Shown here piece by piece: positions 50,670 through 63,484 of a stretch of 64,000 bases of DNA. Position numbers and translations under genes: made by a program. Numbering within the stretch: the first letter of the stretch is position 1; each line of letters begins with the position of its first letter. Source of the stretch: Ptychodera flava (taxonomy: Eukaryota; Hemichordata; Enteropneusta; Ptychoderidae); contig NC_091947.1 in assembly GCF_041260155.1 (NCBI RefSeq), positions 33,552,032 through 33,616,031 on the forward strand, given 5' to 3'. A model generated the notes under the pieces. It was not told the DNA's origin, did not search any database, and was given only the letters and a program-made list of their open reading frames with translations.

Positions 50670-53200
50670 AGTCGGTTTGAAACATGTGTTCGGATACCGT
50701 CTGTTCACCTATTGATTTTGAACATCAGTCTGAATCTAACCAATCACAACGAATTCTGGTCAGATACGTGTGGTTTAAAGGTGCATTTGCCTATCAGAAT
50801 GGTTTGCTAGTCACTCAGTTCAGTGCTATGTACTGAATACGATCTCCGTCAATCGTTTATAGGCGCAGCCTTGTTTTCGTCCGACAGTTGGTTGATGCAA
50901 CCTGTGTGGAAAATTTCCGATAAAGTTAGATGTGTGTTTCACATATGATAATATTAGGCCTTACGGTGTGTTTTTCTCATGTGTTACACCAGTGTCCATG
51001 ATGACAGGCATTGAACTGTTGGACAGTGCAAAACATACCGCAGGCACGTAAACACACAGACACAGACACAGACAAACACAAACACAGGCTGTCGAACTGA
51101 GGGACACACAGACTACTCATGAGATCAATGCCCTGTCAAACATATATTTATATTAGTGGATTACACATTAAAGGCTTGGTATATCATGCATTTAATCCCC
51201 CAAAACGATGTCTTCCGCCCGTCGCCTTCAATGGTAGCTGATTGAAAATAAAGTGTGAATGAGGTGCATCCCATACAAGTAGTCTCGAGATGCAGCATTT
51301 GCGCGAAAACCACGTTCACGTTTCTATGTATAATTTTTTTTTTATGTTTGATCTTTCAATATATTTATGGTATTGAGATCTACAGTATAAAACGGGCCAG
51401 ATGTGTTTTTTTCCCCTCATTTTAGGCTACGTTCATAAACACCTTTGGTAGGGAGGGGACATTCTAAAATATTTCCTATGATTTTTTGAATTTCCCCTAA
51501 AAACTCAAAAACAATTTCAAGTATCCTCCTTCCAACTCAAAATAATTTTGGAAACCAACCTTACCAAATATGAATGATATCTCTTCAGTCCATAGAGGCA
51601 GTGGCGCGCGGCACATTTCAATTTTTTGCTCATTACAAAACACCTGTCTTAAAGCAAAACTATTCAATGGACAAACTTAGAAACTGGGTGACTTTCCTCA
51701 CGTGTTGAAAACACTATACTTAATGAATGCGTGCAAAAAACGATGTTAAGTGTGGTATTTAAATGCAAGACTCTCTGAAATATTGTATATAGCCGGAAGA
51801 GAGACGGAAAGGCGGCCGCAGGGAAGGGGATATTCTAGAACGCGCAAAAAGACGACAGTGTCGTCTGCGACTGAGACGAATGATGATAGCTGAAGAACTT
51901 TTCGATTTCTTTTGCCAGAAATTTGGATTAGATATGTTACAAAATACATATTGACCGGCCATATTCGGGTAATATCGTACGTTTATTTTCCCCTCGAGCC
52001 TGAGAGTTGCCTAAAACAGTCTGTTTCACTGTTTTGAGAGACTCTCAGGCCCCCGAGCAACAGACGTATGCCGTTACCCTGATGGCCAGTGAATATGTGT
52101 ATTCTTCTCCACTTCAATGATTCTGTCTTCCAGTGCGGATGTACAAAAGAGGGTCCTACATGTCCTTTCAAAATTATCAGTCTGAGATACTAAGTTAGTT
52201 TTGGTTATTCAAGTCATCATATTAGAAATGTCATTGTTCAGCAATGTAATGGGTCTTGCGTTAAAATCAACGGGAATTCCCTTTTAAATATTATGAGGGA
52301 AGCCGTTGACTTTCTCTTCAGATATGTTTTCTGTTGAAATGGCACTTATATTTAAATAATGACACACTACAATTATGTTAGGGCCTACTTGGCGAAACGG
52401 TTGGGATGGCACCCTACTTTGCAAATTGTATATCCGAAAATCGGATGAGAAATAGACAAATCACTGATTTTCAGACAGGACTATCCCATCTAGGAGGTTG
52501 TTGCCGAGAGGGAAATCAGACACTTGATGCGTCGGTTACCTCATGTAACTCCCCCTTCCGTCAGCGAAAGATTGGAGTTTGCGTCGTGCAGTCAACAGGC
52601 TGCCCCTTACCCCTTGTCCGATATTTTGCGCGTTTGCATTTAATATCGCCTCGGAATCCTTGTACACCTCTGTGAGGTCACATTGGTTTGGTTAGGTTGT
52701 CAAGGCATTTCGGGTTTCTTTGGAGCGTGCGGTGCGTCTATGACCGGTATTATCGATGGCATCTAAAGTTTACTCAGTTTTACAGAATACGTGTTCTACC
52801 CACGCACGAGCCTAGTCGAACTTCTACAAGAGCAAAACAAACCCAGCTTATCAGCACAGATATACATCAACACATTTTATCGGTTTCATTGAAGCATGGA
52901 TCATGATATCATAAAGGATGTTCACTTGTTCCAACGTTTGAAAGTTTTGGAGATACTTCGATGACAGCCTTGTTGTAGACATCCAGCCCCTTACTCTGAT
53001 TGTCGAGACAACTTGTTTCGCTTCTTTAACTAGACATTTCCGACACCAAACATTCATTGTCGAACTGAGAACTGAGTGGACCAATAATTTTCTGTAAGTC
53101 CACAAGAATAAAAACAATATCCTATAAACCAGAAAAATGTGTGTTCTCAATTTTGTGTCAACGTCATCATTATTGATTTGAGACAAGATAAATCTACTTT
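50670..53200. other. Intergenic DNA without a recognised gene
   Basis: Holds a hairpin (51993-52057, CTCGAGCCTGAGAG/CTCTCAGGCCCCCGAG) and a 17-bp palindrome (51850-51866). A C-rich decayed repeat tract lies near 51450-51550. Confidence 0.4.
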
Positions 53201-53440
53201 GTATGGCAATGTAATTATTATTGCTTACTTACCGGTTACGTACTTCGTTGGTACTGGTAGATGAAGTCATCGAAGAAAGCGTCATTCCTCTGAAAAAATC
53301 TCTCAGCGATTTTCGGCGAGGGCGCACTCGCTCGGACACGTCCACGAATCGATGGCATTGTGACATACTCGAAAAAACTGCGGAAACGGGGCGGAAACGC
53401 TGTTGAAATATTGTAAAGATGTGCAGATCACGTAAAGGAC

Positions 53441-54465
53441 ATTCGACACAAAGCAAATATTCTGCGATTGTGAATGTGTCGGTAAATAGAACGTATCGCA
53501 GCAATGACATCCTCGTCCAATAAAACTTTCGATTTAATAAACCTATGTAAACGTGATGTAAAATTTTGCGAGGAACGAGGCCTCGAATCTCGGAACTTTC
53601 TGGACGCCAGAGAACCTTCGGCAACTCTATCGTTCGAATCTGCAAGTCCGGTTCGAACAATGCAGAGCCGTATACATGACTTTTGGGCCGGATGTATCAA
53701 TATTGTTTTGAAGCAAGGATGCAATAAGAGCCAAAATTATTTATTTTTATGGATTTTGGATTTGAGGTTCTCTCCTACGCTCTCCATTGTGCGTTTATTA
53801 CTAAACATTGACGCTGACTACAGAACTCTGTTTTTGCCCTCAGTTGCAGGATGCGGTTAGCTCCTGACAGTTGACGAGTGTTACATAGGTTATCGGTGCA
53901 TTAGGGAAGAACCATTTGGTTTCTAGCGAGAGTGGAGGAGATGGGTATGTCAGCAATTGTTTTCACTTTGACAACAATTTTTGATATTGCAACATTCAGC
54001 AATAAGGCACCTATCACTTTTGAGAAAGTTGAACAATATGAAGATCCAATTTTCTCAAATTAGTTCAAATCGCGTTTGTATTTTCATTTTTAGGAAACAC
54101 TTGTTTGTTCTTCTATAGGACAATCGGCACAAAGGGAATATTCTACGATTGTGATTGTGTTGATAAAAAGACCATATCGCAGCTTTGACATCCTCGTTCA
54201 ATGCGACAGTTAAATCATTCAACCAGGTAGTCTACTAGCTTAATGTATATGATAAATAAATAAATAAATAATGGCGAGGAACGAGGCCTCAAATCTCGAA
54301 ATTTCTTGACGTCATAGAAACTTCTGGACGCTTTCCACCGAATCTACGAGGCCAGTTCGAGAGTCATATACGTGACTCTCGGGCTGAACATTATCAAACG
54401 TTCAGATCACCACAAACGCGGTAACACCACAGATCTCGCATATATTTGAATTAAGATGCAATAAA
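53441..54465. repeat. Diverged dispersed duplication, two ~290-bp copies
   Basis: The copies at 53441-53730 and about 54115-54465 share GACATCCTCGT, GCGAGGAACGAGGCCTC, the TCTCG-AA-TTTCT region and GATGCAATAA in order, roughly 75-80% alike by eye. The second copy also contains a segment ending in (AAAT)n near 54257-54272 that looks inserted. One copy has a 118-aa open frame (53504-53860) with no recognisable domain. Confidence 0.75.
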
Positions 54466-54469
54466 GTTT

Positions 54470-55144
54470 CAAAGTGTGTTATATGATTTGCGTTGACATA
54501 GAATTTTAGACTTCGCAATTCGAGAGTGTTATCGACATCAGTAGGAAAGTATCACTGTGCCGCAATAGCTTGCATGTTGGTCACTAAATAGCATCGAGAG
54601 TAACATGTACTGCTACCTACAGAAAATCCGAAAATTTCTCTTTTTAAATTTTAAATACTGCAGCATATAGTTTGATCTATGGTTTCAAACATGTCATAAA
54701 GTGACAATTTTACCATAAATCAGTCCCATGCTTCTTAATTAAATAGAAGGCAGAGAATTTTAGCTAACACATTCGAAAAATGACGAGTTATCATATTTTC
54801 AACAATAATTTTCCCTTTAATTGGAGATGTTAACGTAAATAACACCGAAGAGTGCTTAATAAGAGTGTATAGCCACTGATTCAGAATTTAGTTAATTCTG
54901 GCGTGTCTTCGTTTTGAACATTATATGTACTGTACAAAACAAGAAGCCTGTGATAACTTCCGTCCAAATAAGCCAATTGTGGTCGGCTTGATTATAGTTC
55001 GTGCAAAAACCAGCTGGAAGTTGGATATCAAACTTAGCAGTAGTAGGAGGGGTATGCCAAAGTCTTGGCTTTGAAGAGTTGGTTTAGCTAATCTACAAGA
55101 ATATCGAGCATTGGACACTGCTTGGGCCTCTCGACCGTGGTGTC
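54470..55144. other. AT-rich intergenic DNA
   Basis: Nothing recognised. Confidence 0.4.
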
Positions 55145-55151
55145 CATAAAG

Positions 55152-58100
55152 CACAGGGAGCTCTTCCTCCTTGTTTATTTTTGTTTGTGTTTGTTTGTGT
55201 TTATGTGTTTGTGTTTGTTTATTTGTTATAAAATAACAGTGAAAAGCTATTTGTTTATATTTGTCAATAAAGAGCAGTTTATTTATTTATTTATTTATTC
55301 ATTTATTTGTCAGTTTATATGCATTTGCGATGGTTAGGGTAAGAGTAAGGGTTAAGTTAGGGTTAGGGTTAGGGTTAGACGATAGTCTCTCCCTTTACAT
55401 TATCAGAATTTCCTACTTGTTTATTTTTGTCTGTGTTTGTTTGTCTGTATGTGTTTGTGTTTGTTTATACATTATTTGTCATAAAATATCAGTGAAAAGC
55501 TGTTTTTTTATATTTGTCAATAAGGAGCATTTTATTTATTTATTTTTTTTAATTATTTGTTTGTTTGTTTATATGTATTTCCGATGGTTAGGGTAAGGCT
55601 TAGGCTTAAGTTAGGGTTAGGGTTAGGTTTTGACGTAAGTCTCTTCCTCTATATTACCAGACCTTCCTCTTTGTCTTTAAATGGCTGTGTTTGTTTTTTT
55701 TAAATATGTTTGTGTTTGTTTATTTCTTATTTTTAAAAAATAACAGTGAAAAGCTGTTTGTTTATCTTTGTCAATAATGAGCAGTTTATTTATTTGTCTA
55801 TTTGTTTGTTTGTTTGTTTATATGTATTTCGTAGGGTTAGGGTTAGGGTTTGGGTTAAGTTCGAGTTAGGTTTAGGATTAGGGTTAGGCTTAAGTTAGGG
55901 TTAGGGTAAGGCTTAATATGGTTAGGGTTAGGCTTAAGTTAGGGTTAGGGTTAGACCATAGTTTCTCCCTTTATATTATCAGAATTTCCTATTTTTTATT
56001 TTTGTGTTTGTTTGTTTGTGTGTATGTGTATGTGTTTGTTTTTTATTATTCGTCATAAAATAACAGTGAAAAGCTGTTTGTTTATATTTGTCAATAAGGA
56101 GCAGTTTATTGATTTATCTATATTTGATTATTTGTTTGTTTGTTTATATGTATTTCCGATGGTTAGGGTTAGGCTTAGGCTTAAGTTAGGGTTAGGGTTA
56201 GCGTGAAGGTTAAGTTAGGGTTAGGGTTAGGTTTTTTCGTATAGTGTCTGCTTCATCCTCAACCCCTTGGGGCTGGACTGATCGTGAGTGTTTGGAAGTA
56301 TTGCCAGACGGGGGAGAAAACCGGGTAGGGTAGGCCAAGGAGGAATAAGTAACGGGGAAGGCGACAGTAAAATGTGGGGAAAGGCGAGAATAAAATAGGA
56401 ACAAGAAGAAAAGATCGAAAACCGACGAAGAGGGAATCGGAAAGCCCGGTCATGATAAACAGACAGGGAGAGAGGGGGGCAAATGCAAAGAGGGAAAGAG
56501 AAGATCGTGTACAAATAGGTCAGAAGCGGCCACACGGGGCGGTGGAAACATGTCGAGAAGGCAAGAGAAAAAATGTCGGGGAAAGACGACCGCAAAGAAA
56601 GAACAAAAGAAAAAAATAAAAAAGATTAAATTGGCCATCGGGCGGTAAAGTAAAAATAAGGCCATAAAGTAAGATAGAATAACTCAAAAGAAAATATAAT
56701 AAAACAAAGGAGGAAAAATGGTGGGGAAATAGGCCGACAAGAGGACGAAAAGTCGGGCACAGAAAGGCGTAGGGCCAATAGGTCGTGGTACGCCAAAGGG
56801 CTGAAGCCAATGGCGGCAAAACAGGGCAGTACAGAAATGTCGGGGGAAGGGGGGGGTTTGAAACCGGAGAACGATAGGATAGTGTTAAGCTAGGGTTAGT
56901 ATTAAGTTAGGGTCAGGGTTAGGGTTAGGGTTAAGGTAAAATGTAAGTCTCTTCCTCTATATTACCAGACCTTCCTCCTTGTTTATTTTTGTTTGTGTTT
57001 GTGTTTGTTTACTTGTTATTTTTAATAAAAAAACAGTTAAAAGCTGTTTGTCTATACTTGTCAATAAAGAACACTTTATTTATTTGTTTGTTTGTTTATA
57101 TGTATTTCCAATAGTAAGGGTTAGGGTTAGGCTTTTGTTTATTTGTATTTCCAATAGTTAGGGTTAGGCTTAGGCTTAAGTTAGGGTTAGGGTTAGGGTT
57201 AGGTTTAAGCGTAAATCTCTCCCTCTATATTTCAAGACCTTTCTCCTTGTTTGTTTTTGTCTGTGTTTGTTTTCGTTTATCTGTTTGTGTTCGTTTATTT
57301 GTTATATTAAATAAAATAACAGTGAAAAGCTGTTTGTTTATACTTGTCAATAAAGAACAGTTTATTTATTTGTTTGTTTGTTAGTTTATATGTATTTCCA
57401 ATAGTTAGGGTTAGAGTTAGGCTTAAGTTAAGGTTAGGGTTAGGGTTAGGCTAAAGTTAAGTTTAGGGTTAGGGTTAGGTTTAAGCGTAAATCTCTCCCT
57501 CTATATTTCCATACCTTCCTTCTTGTTTATTTTTGTCTGTGTTTGTTTGCGTTTATCTGTTTGTGTTCGTTTATTTGTTATATTAAATAAAATAACAGTG
57601 AAAAGCTGCTTGTTTATGCTTGTCAATAAAATGGTTATGGCTTAAGTCTAGGGTTAGGCTTAAGTTAGGGTTAGGGTTAGGGTTAGGCTAAAGTTAGGGT
57701 TAGGGTTAGGGTTAGGTTTAAGCGTAAATCTCTCCCTCTATATTTCCATACCTTCCTCCTTGTTTATTTTTGTCTGTGTTTGTTTGCGTTTATCTGTTTG
57801 TGTTCGTTTATTTGTTATATTAAATAAAATAACAGTGAAAAGCTGTTTGTTTATACTTGTCAATAAAAAATAGTTTATTTATTTATTTATTTATTTGTTT
57901 GTTTGTTTGTTTATATGTATTTCCGATGGTTAGGGTTAGGCTTAGGCATAAGTTGGGGTTAGGGTTAGGGTTAGTGTTAAGTTGGGTAAGGGTTGTTGTT
58001 AAGTTAGGGTTAGGGTTAGGGTTAGGGTAAGGGTTAAGCTAGGGTTAGGTAAGGGTTAGGGTTAGGGTTAGACGTAAGTTTCTCCCTCTATATTACCAGA

Positions 58101-58612
58101 CTTCTTGCATGTTCATTTTGTCGTGTTTGTTTGTGTACATGTGTTTTTGTTTATATGCTACTTTTAATGAAATAACAGTGAAAAGCTGTTTGTTTATATT
58201 TATCAATAAAGAGCAGTTTATTTTCTCTGTGTTGTTTGTGTGCATGTGTTTGTGTTTGTTTATTTGTTATTTTTCATAAAATAACAGTGAAAAGCTGTTT
58301 TTTTATACTTGTCAATAAAGAACAGTTTATTTATTTGTTTGTTTATATGTATTTCCAATAGTTAGGGTTAGGCTTAGGCTTAAGTTAGGGTTAGGGTTAG
58401 GGTTAGGGTTAGACGTTAGTCTGTCCCTCTATATTACCAAACCTTCTTTCTTGTTTATTCTTGTCTGTTTTTGTTTGCATGTATGTGTTTGCATTTGTTT
58501 ATTTTCTTTTTTTAATAAAATAACAGTGAAAAGCTGTTTTGGTTATATTTGTGAAAAAGAGCAGTTCGTTTATATATTTATGAGTTTATTTATTATATAT
58601 TTGTTCATATGT
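55152..58612 (+). repeat. Left half, units in TTAGGG orientation
   Basis: The core AACAGTGAAAAGCTG occurs near 55234, 55482, 55742, 56061, 57023 (variant), 57319, 57592, 57831, 58172, 58283 and 58522. Runs of two to five TTAGGG units alternate with TTAGGCTTAAG variants. Confidence 0.9.
56234..56882. repeat. Purine-rich, GC-richer insert within the array
   Basis: About 650 bp without any TTAGGG or unit sequence, purine-rich on the plus strand, interrupting the left half. There is no counterpart in the right half. Origin is unknown; open frames on both strands look like composition artefacts. Confidence 0.7.
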
Positions 58613-61600
58613 TTGGGTCTGGTAATATAGAGGGAGAGACTTACGTCTAAGCCTAACCCTAAGCCTAACCCTCTAACCGTAACCTCAACCCTAACCCTAA
58701 CTTAACCCTAACCCTAACCCTAACCCTCACCCTAACTCAACAACAACCCTAACCCAACTTAACACTAACCCTAACCCTAACCCCAACTTATACCTAAGCC
58801 TAACCCTAACCATCGGAAATACATATAAACAAACAAACAAACAAACAAAATAAATATAGATAAATAAATAAACTGTTTTTTATTGACAAGTATAAAAAAG
58901 CAGCTTTTCACTGTTATTTTATTTAATATAACAAATAAACGAACACAAACAGATAAACGCAAACAAACACAGACAAAAATAAACAAGAAGGAAGGTATGG
59001 AAATATAGAGGGAGAGATTTACGCTTAAACCTAACCCTAACCCTAACCCTAACTTTAGCCTAACCCTAACCCTAACCCTAACTTAAGCCTAACCCTAACC
59101 CTAACCTTAACTTCAGCCTAACCCTAACCCTAACCCAATCTTGAAGCCTAACCCTAACCCTAACTTAAGCCTAACCCTAACCCTAACTATTGGAAATACA
59201 TATAAACAAACAAACAAATAAACTGTTCTTTATTGACAAGTATAAACAAACAGCTTTTCACTGTTATTTTATGAAAAATAACAAATAAACAAACACAAAC
59301 ACATACACACAAACAACACAGAGAAAAATAAACAAGAAGGAAGGTCTGGTAATATAGAAGGATGGACTTACGTCTAAGCCTAAGCCTAAGCCTAAGCCTA
59401 ACCCAACTTTATCCTTACCCTAACCATAATTTAACCAAACCTAACCCTAACCCTAACTTAAGCCTGACAAAAACCTTAACTACCGGAAATGCATATAAAC
59501 AAACAAACTTATAAATAATAAATAAACTGCTCTTTATTGATAAACATAAACAAACAGCTTTTCACTGTTATTTTATTAAAAATAGCTTAAAATCAAAAAC
59601 ACATACACACAAACAAACACAGACAAAAATAAATATTGGAGAAGTTCTGGTAATATAGAGGGAGAAACTTACGTCTAACCACAACCCTAACCCTAACTTA
59701 AACCTAACCCAAGCTTAACCCTTACCCTAACCCTAACCCTAACCCTAACTTCACAACAACCCTAGCCAGACCTAACCCTAACCCTAACCCTAACCCCAAC
59801 TAATGCCTAAGCCAAACCCTAACCATCGGAAATACATATAAACAAACAAAGAAACAAACAAATAAATAAACAAATAAACTATTTTTATTGACAAGTATAA
59901 ACAAACAGCTTTTCACTGTTATTTTATTAAAAATAACAAATAAACAAACATAAACACATAAACGCAAACAAACACAGACAAAAATAAACAAGGAGGAAGG
60001 TCTGGGAATATAGAGGGAGAGATTTACGCTTAACCCTAACCCTAACCCTAACCCTAACCCTTACCCTAATTTAAGCCTGACCAAAACCCTAACTATCGAA
60101 AATGCATATAAACAAACAAACTAATAAATAATAAATAAACTGCTCTTTATTGATAAATATAAACAAATAGCTTTCCACTGTTATTTTATTAAAAGAAGCA
60201 AATAAACACAAACACATACACACAAACAAGCAAACACAGACAAAAATTAACAAGAAAGAACGTCTGGTAATATAGAGGGAGAGACTTACGTCTAAGCCTA
60301 ACCCTAACTTAACAACAACCCTAACCCAACTTAAGCCTAACCCTAACCCTAACCCTAACTTAAGCCTAACCCTAACCCTAACTATTGGAAATACATATAA
60401 ACAAACAAACAAATAAATAAACTGTTCTTTATTGACAAGTATAAACAAACAGCTTTTCACTGTTATTTTATGAAAAATAACAAATAAACAAACAAAAACA
60501 CATACACACAAACAACATAGAGAAAAAATAATCAAGAAGGAAGGTCTGGTTATATAGAGGGATGGACTTACGTCTAAGCCTAAGCCTAAGCCAAAGCCTA
60601 ACCCTAACTTTATTCTTACCCTAACCCTAATTTAACCCTAACCCTAACACTAACCCAAACTTAAGCCGAACCCAAACCCTAACCCTAACCCTAACTTAAG
60701 TCAGATCAAAACCTTAACTATCGGAAATGCATATAAACAAACAAACTTATAAATAGTAAATAAACTGTTCTTTATTGATAAATATAAACAAACAGCTTTT
60801 CACTGTTATTTTATTAAAAGTAGCATATAAACAAAAAAACATACACACAAAAAAAGAAAGGTCTGGTAATATAGAGGGAGAAACTTACGTCTAACCCTAA
60901 CCCTAACCCTAACTTAAACCTAACCCTACCTTAACGCTTACCCTAACCCTAACTCTAACCCTAACTTAAAAACAACCCTAGCCAGACTTACACTAACCCT
61001 AACCCTAACCCGAACTTATGCCTAAGCCAAACCATAACCATCGGAAATACATATAAACAAACAAACAAACAAATAAATAAATAAACTGTTTTTTATTGAC
61101 AAGTATAAACAAACAGCTTTTCACTATTATCTTATTAAAAATAACAAATAACAAACACAAACACATAAACGCAAACAAACACAGACAAAAATAAACAAGG
61201 AGGAATGTCTGGAATTATAGAGGCAGAGATTTACGCTTAAACCTAACCCTAACCCTAACCCTAACTTAACCCTAACCCTAACCCTAACCCTTACCCTAAC
61301 TTAAGCCTGACCAAAACCCTAACTATCGAAAATGCATATAAACAAACAAACTAATAAATAATGAATAAACTGCTCTTAATTGATAAATATAAACAAATAG
61401 CTTTTCACGGTTATTTTATTAAAAGTAGCAAATAAACAAACAAACACATACACACAAACAAACAAGCACAGACAAAAATTAACAAGAAAGAAAGTCTGGT
61501 AATTAAGAGGGAGAGACTTACGTCTAACCCTAACCCTTACCCTAACTTAAACCTAACCCTAGCTTAACCCTTACCCTGATCCTAACCCTAACCCTAACTT

Positions 61601-62590
61601 AAACCTAACCCTAGCTTAACCCTTACCCTGACCCTAACCCTAACCCTAACTTCATCCTAAGCCTTACCCTGACCCTAACCCTAACCCTACCTTCACCCTA
61701 ACCCTAACCCTAACCCTAACACAAAAATAATCACAATCATACCAATCCATAATCTAATGACACTAGGTCAGAATTCGTAAGACAATAGTTGTAAACATAC
61801 ACACAAAACAGCACAGAACAGACAGTAAATAGACGGTACACAAAAAAAAGTCATATTCATGAAAGAAAGATATATGGACCTCTGGCCAGAAGACCAAGTA
61901 GTGACGTCTAACGTAACCCTAACCCTAACCCAACCCTAATTCTAACACTAACCCTAACTGAAGCCTAAGCCTAAGCCTAACCATCGGAAATACATATAAA
62001 CAAACAAACAAATAAATAAATAAACTTCTTTTTATTGAGGTATATAAACAAACAGCTTTTCACTGTTATTTTATGAAAAATAACAAATAAACAAATACAA
62101 ACACATACACACAAACAAACACATAAAAAATAAACAAGGAGGAAGGTCTGGTAATATATAGAGGTAGAGACTTGTGTCTAAGCCTAATCCAAACCCTAAT
62201 CACTTCTTGGTCTTCTGGCCAGAGGTCCATATATCTTTCTTTCATGAATATGACTTTGTTTGTGTACCGTCTATTTACTGTCTGTTCTGTGCTGTTTTGT
62301 GTCTATGTTTACAACTATTGTCTTGCGAATTCATACCTACTGTCATTGGATTATGGATTGGTATGATTGCAATTACCTAACTTAACCCTAACCCTAATCC
62401 TAACTTAATCCCAATCCTAACACCCTAACCCTAACCCTAACCCTAACTTAACCCTTACCCTGACCCTAACCCTAACTCTAACCCATACTTAAGGTTGACC
62501 CTAACCCTAACCATTGGAAATACATATAAACAAACAAACAAACAAACAAATAAATAAATAAATAAATAAACAAACAAACAAACAAACAAA

Positions 62591-62621
<31 letters not shown>

Positions 62622-63070
62622 ACTGCTCTTTATTGACAAATATAAACAAACAGCTTTTCAGTGTTATTTTATAAGAAATAACAAATAAACACAAACACAT
62701 ACACAGAAACAAACAGACAAAAATAAACAAGAAGGGTCTTGTATTATAGAGGGAGAGACTTCATCTAACCCTAACCCTAACTTAATCCTAACCCTAACTT
62801 AACCCTAACCCTGACCCTAAGTTAAGCCTAACCCTTACCCAATCCCCCAATTCCTAATGCTAACTTAACCCTAACCCTAACAATCTGAAATAAATATAAA
62901 CAAACGAACAAACAAATAAATAAATGAATAAATAAATAAATAAACTGCTCTTTATGGACTAATATATACAGAAGTTCTTAAGTCTTATTTTATTAAAATA
63001 AATAAACAAACACAAATATATACACACAAACAAACAGACAAAAATAAACAAGGAGGAAGAGCTCCCTGTG
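58613..63070 (-). repeat. Right half, units in CCCTAA orientation
   Basis: The inverse core (CAGCTTTTCACTGTT) recurs near 58902, 59248, 59558, 59907, 60168, 60450, 60793, 61115, 61400, 62056 and 62651. A twelfth, decayed copy lies near 62970. Confidence 0.9.
61728..62375. repeat. Nested palindrome inside the array (176-bp arms)
   Basis: The arms 61728-61904 and 62200-62375 are inverse copies at about 90%, containing TCTGGCCAGAAGACCAAG and the bases around it. They flank one telomere-motif unit. The arm sequence is not part of the unit. Confidence 0.85.
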
Positions 63071-63077
63071 CATAAAG

Positions 63078-63480
63078 TGCCTTATCTGCATGCATGATGA
63101 TCTTGGCAATAAGGTGAGACCAAAATGGTTATTTAGCACAATCATCATGTAAATTAGCGAAAAATCCTGTTATTGCCATTATGATCGTGTCAATAAGTAC
63201 CAAAAACATAGTCACACTAAAAGTCTTTGCCTTCTATTTAATTAACAAGAATGGGACTGATATTCTGTTCGAAACCTTCGTTTCTACATTATGTATAATG
63301 TTCACGTAATAAAAAAACATGATTGTCGTGCAATTTTAGATTAATTGGCACGATGATCATGCCTACATGAGCGACCGTTTATGCATGGTATAGCGGCCAT
63401 TTTCAATTTCAAATATTGATGAATATGAGTTATTGGTTTTTTATCCAAAACATGGCATTGTGACTGGATATGTTACTCCT
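63078..63480. other. AT-rich DNA right of the foldback
   Basis: Nothing recognised. Confidence 0.4.
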
Positions 63481-63484
63481 TAAT

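Larger units (their letters stand above)
55145..63077. mobile_element. 7.9-kb giant foldback element made of telomere-motif units
   Basis: The element (55152-63070) has a 33-bp perfect terminal inverted repeat starting CACAGGGAGCTCTTCCTCC, and perfect CATAAAG copies flank it (55145-55151, 63071-63077). Inside are about 23 copies of a unit of some 200-400 bp: (TTAGGG)-like run, TCTCCCTCTATATTACCAGACC, TTCCTCCTTGTTTATTTTTG, a TGTTTG-rich tract, AACAGTGAAAAGCTGTTTG, CAATAAAG, a (TTTA/TTTG)n tract, TATATGTATTTCCGATGG, then the next TTAGGG run. About eleven units run forward (to ~58612) and twelve reverse. No transposase gene. Confidence 0.85.

Noticed and set aside
53229-53860. Open frames of 118-143 aa on both strands
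   Set aside because: They overlap each other and the dispersed duplication. The second copy does not preserve the frame, and no domain is recognised.
55122-62730. Many open frames rich in Phe, Val, Cys and Leu
   Set aside because: They are repeats of the foldback unit read in phase by chance, and low complexity.
55152-63070. CRISPR-like or true chromosome-end interpretation of the spaced repeats
   Set aside because: The sequence is animal, units are long and vary in length, and orientation flips in the middle. Ordinary DNA continues on both sides, so it is not a chromosome end.
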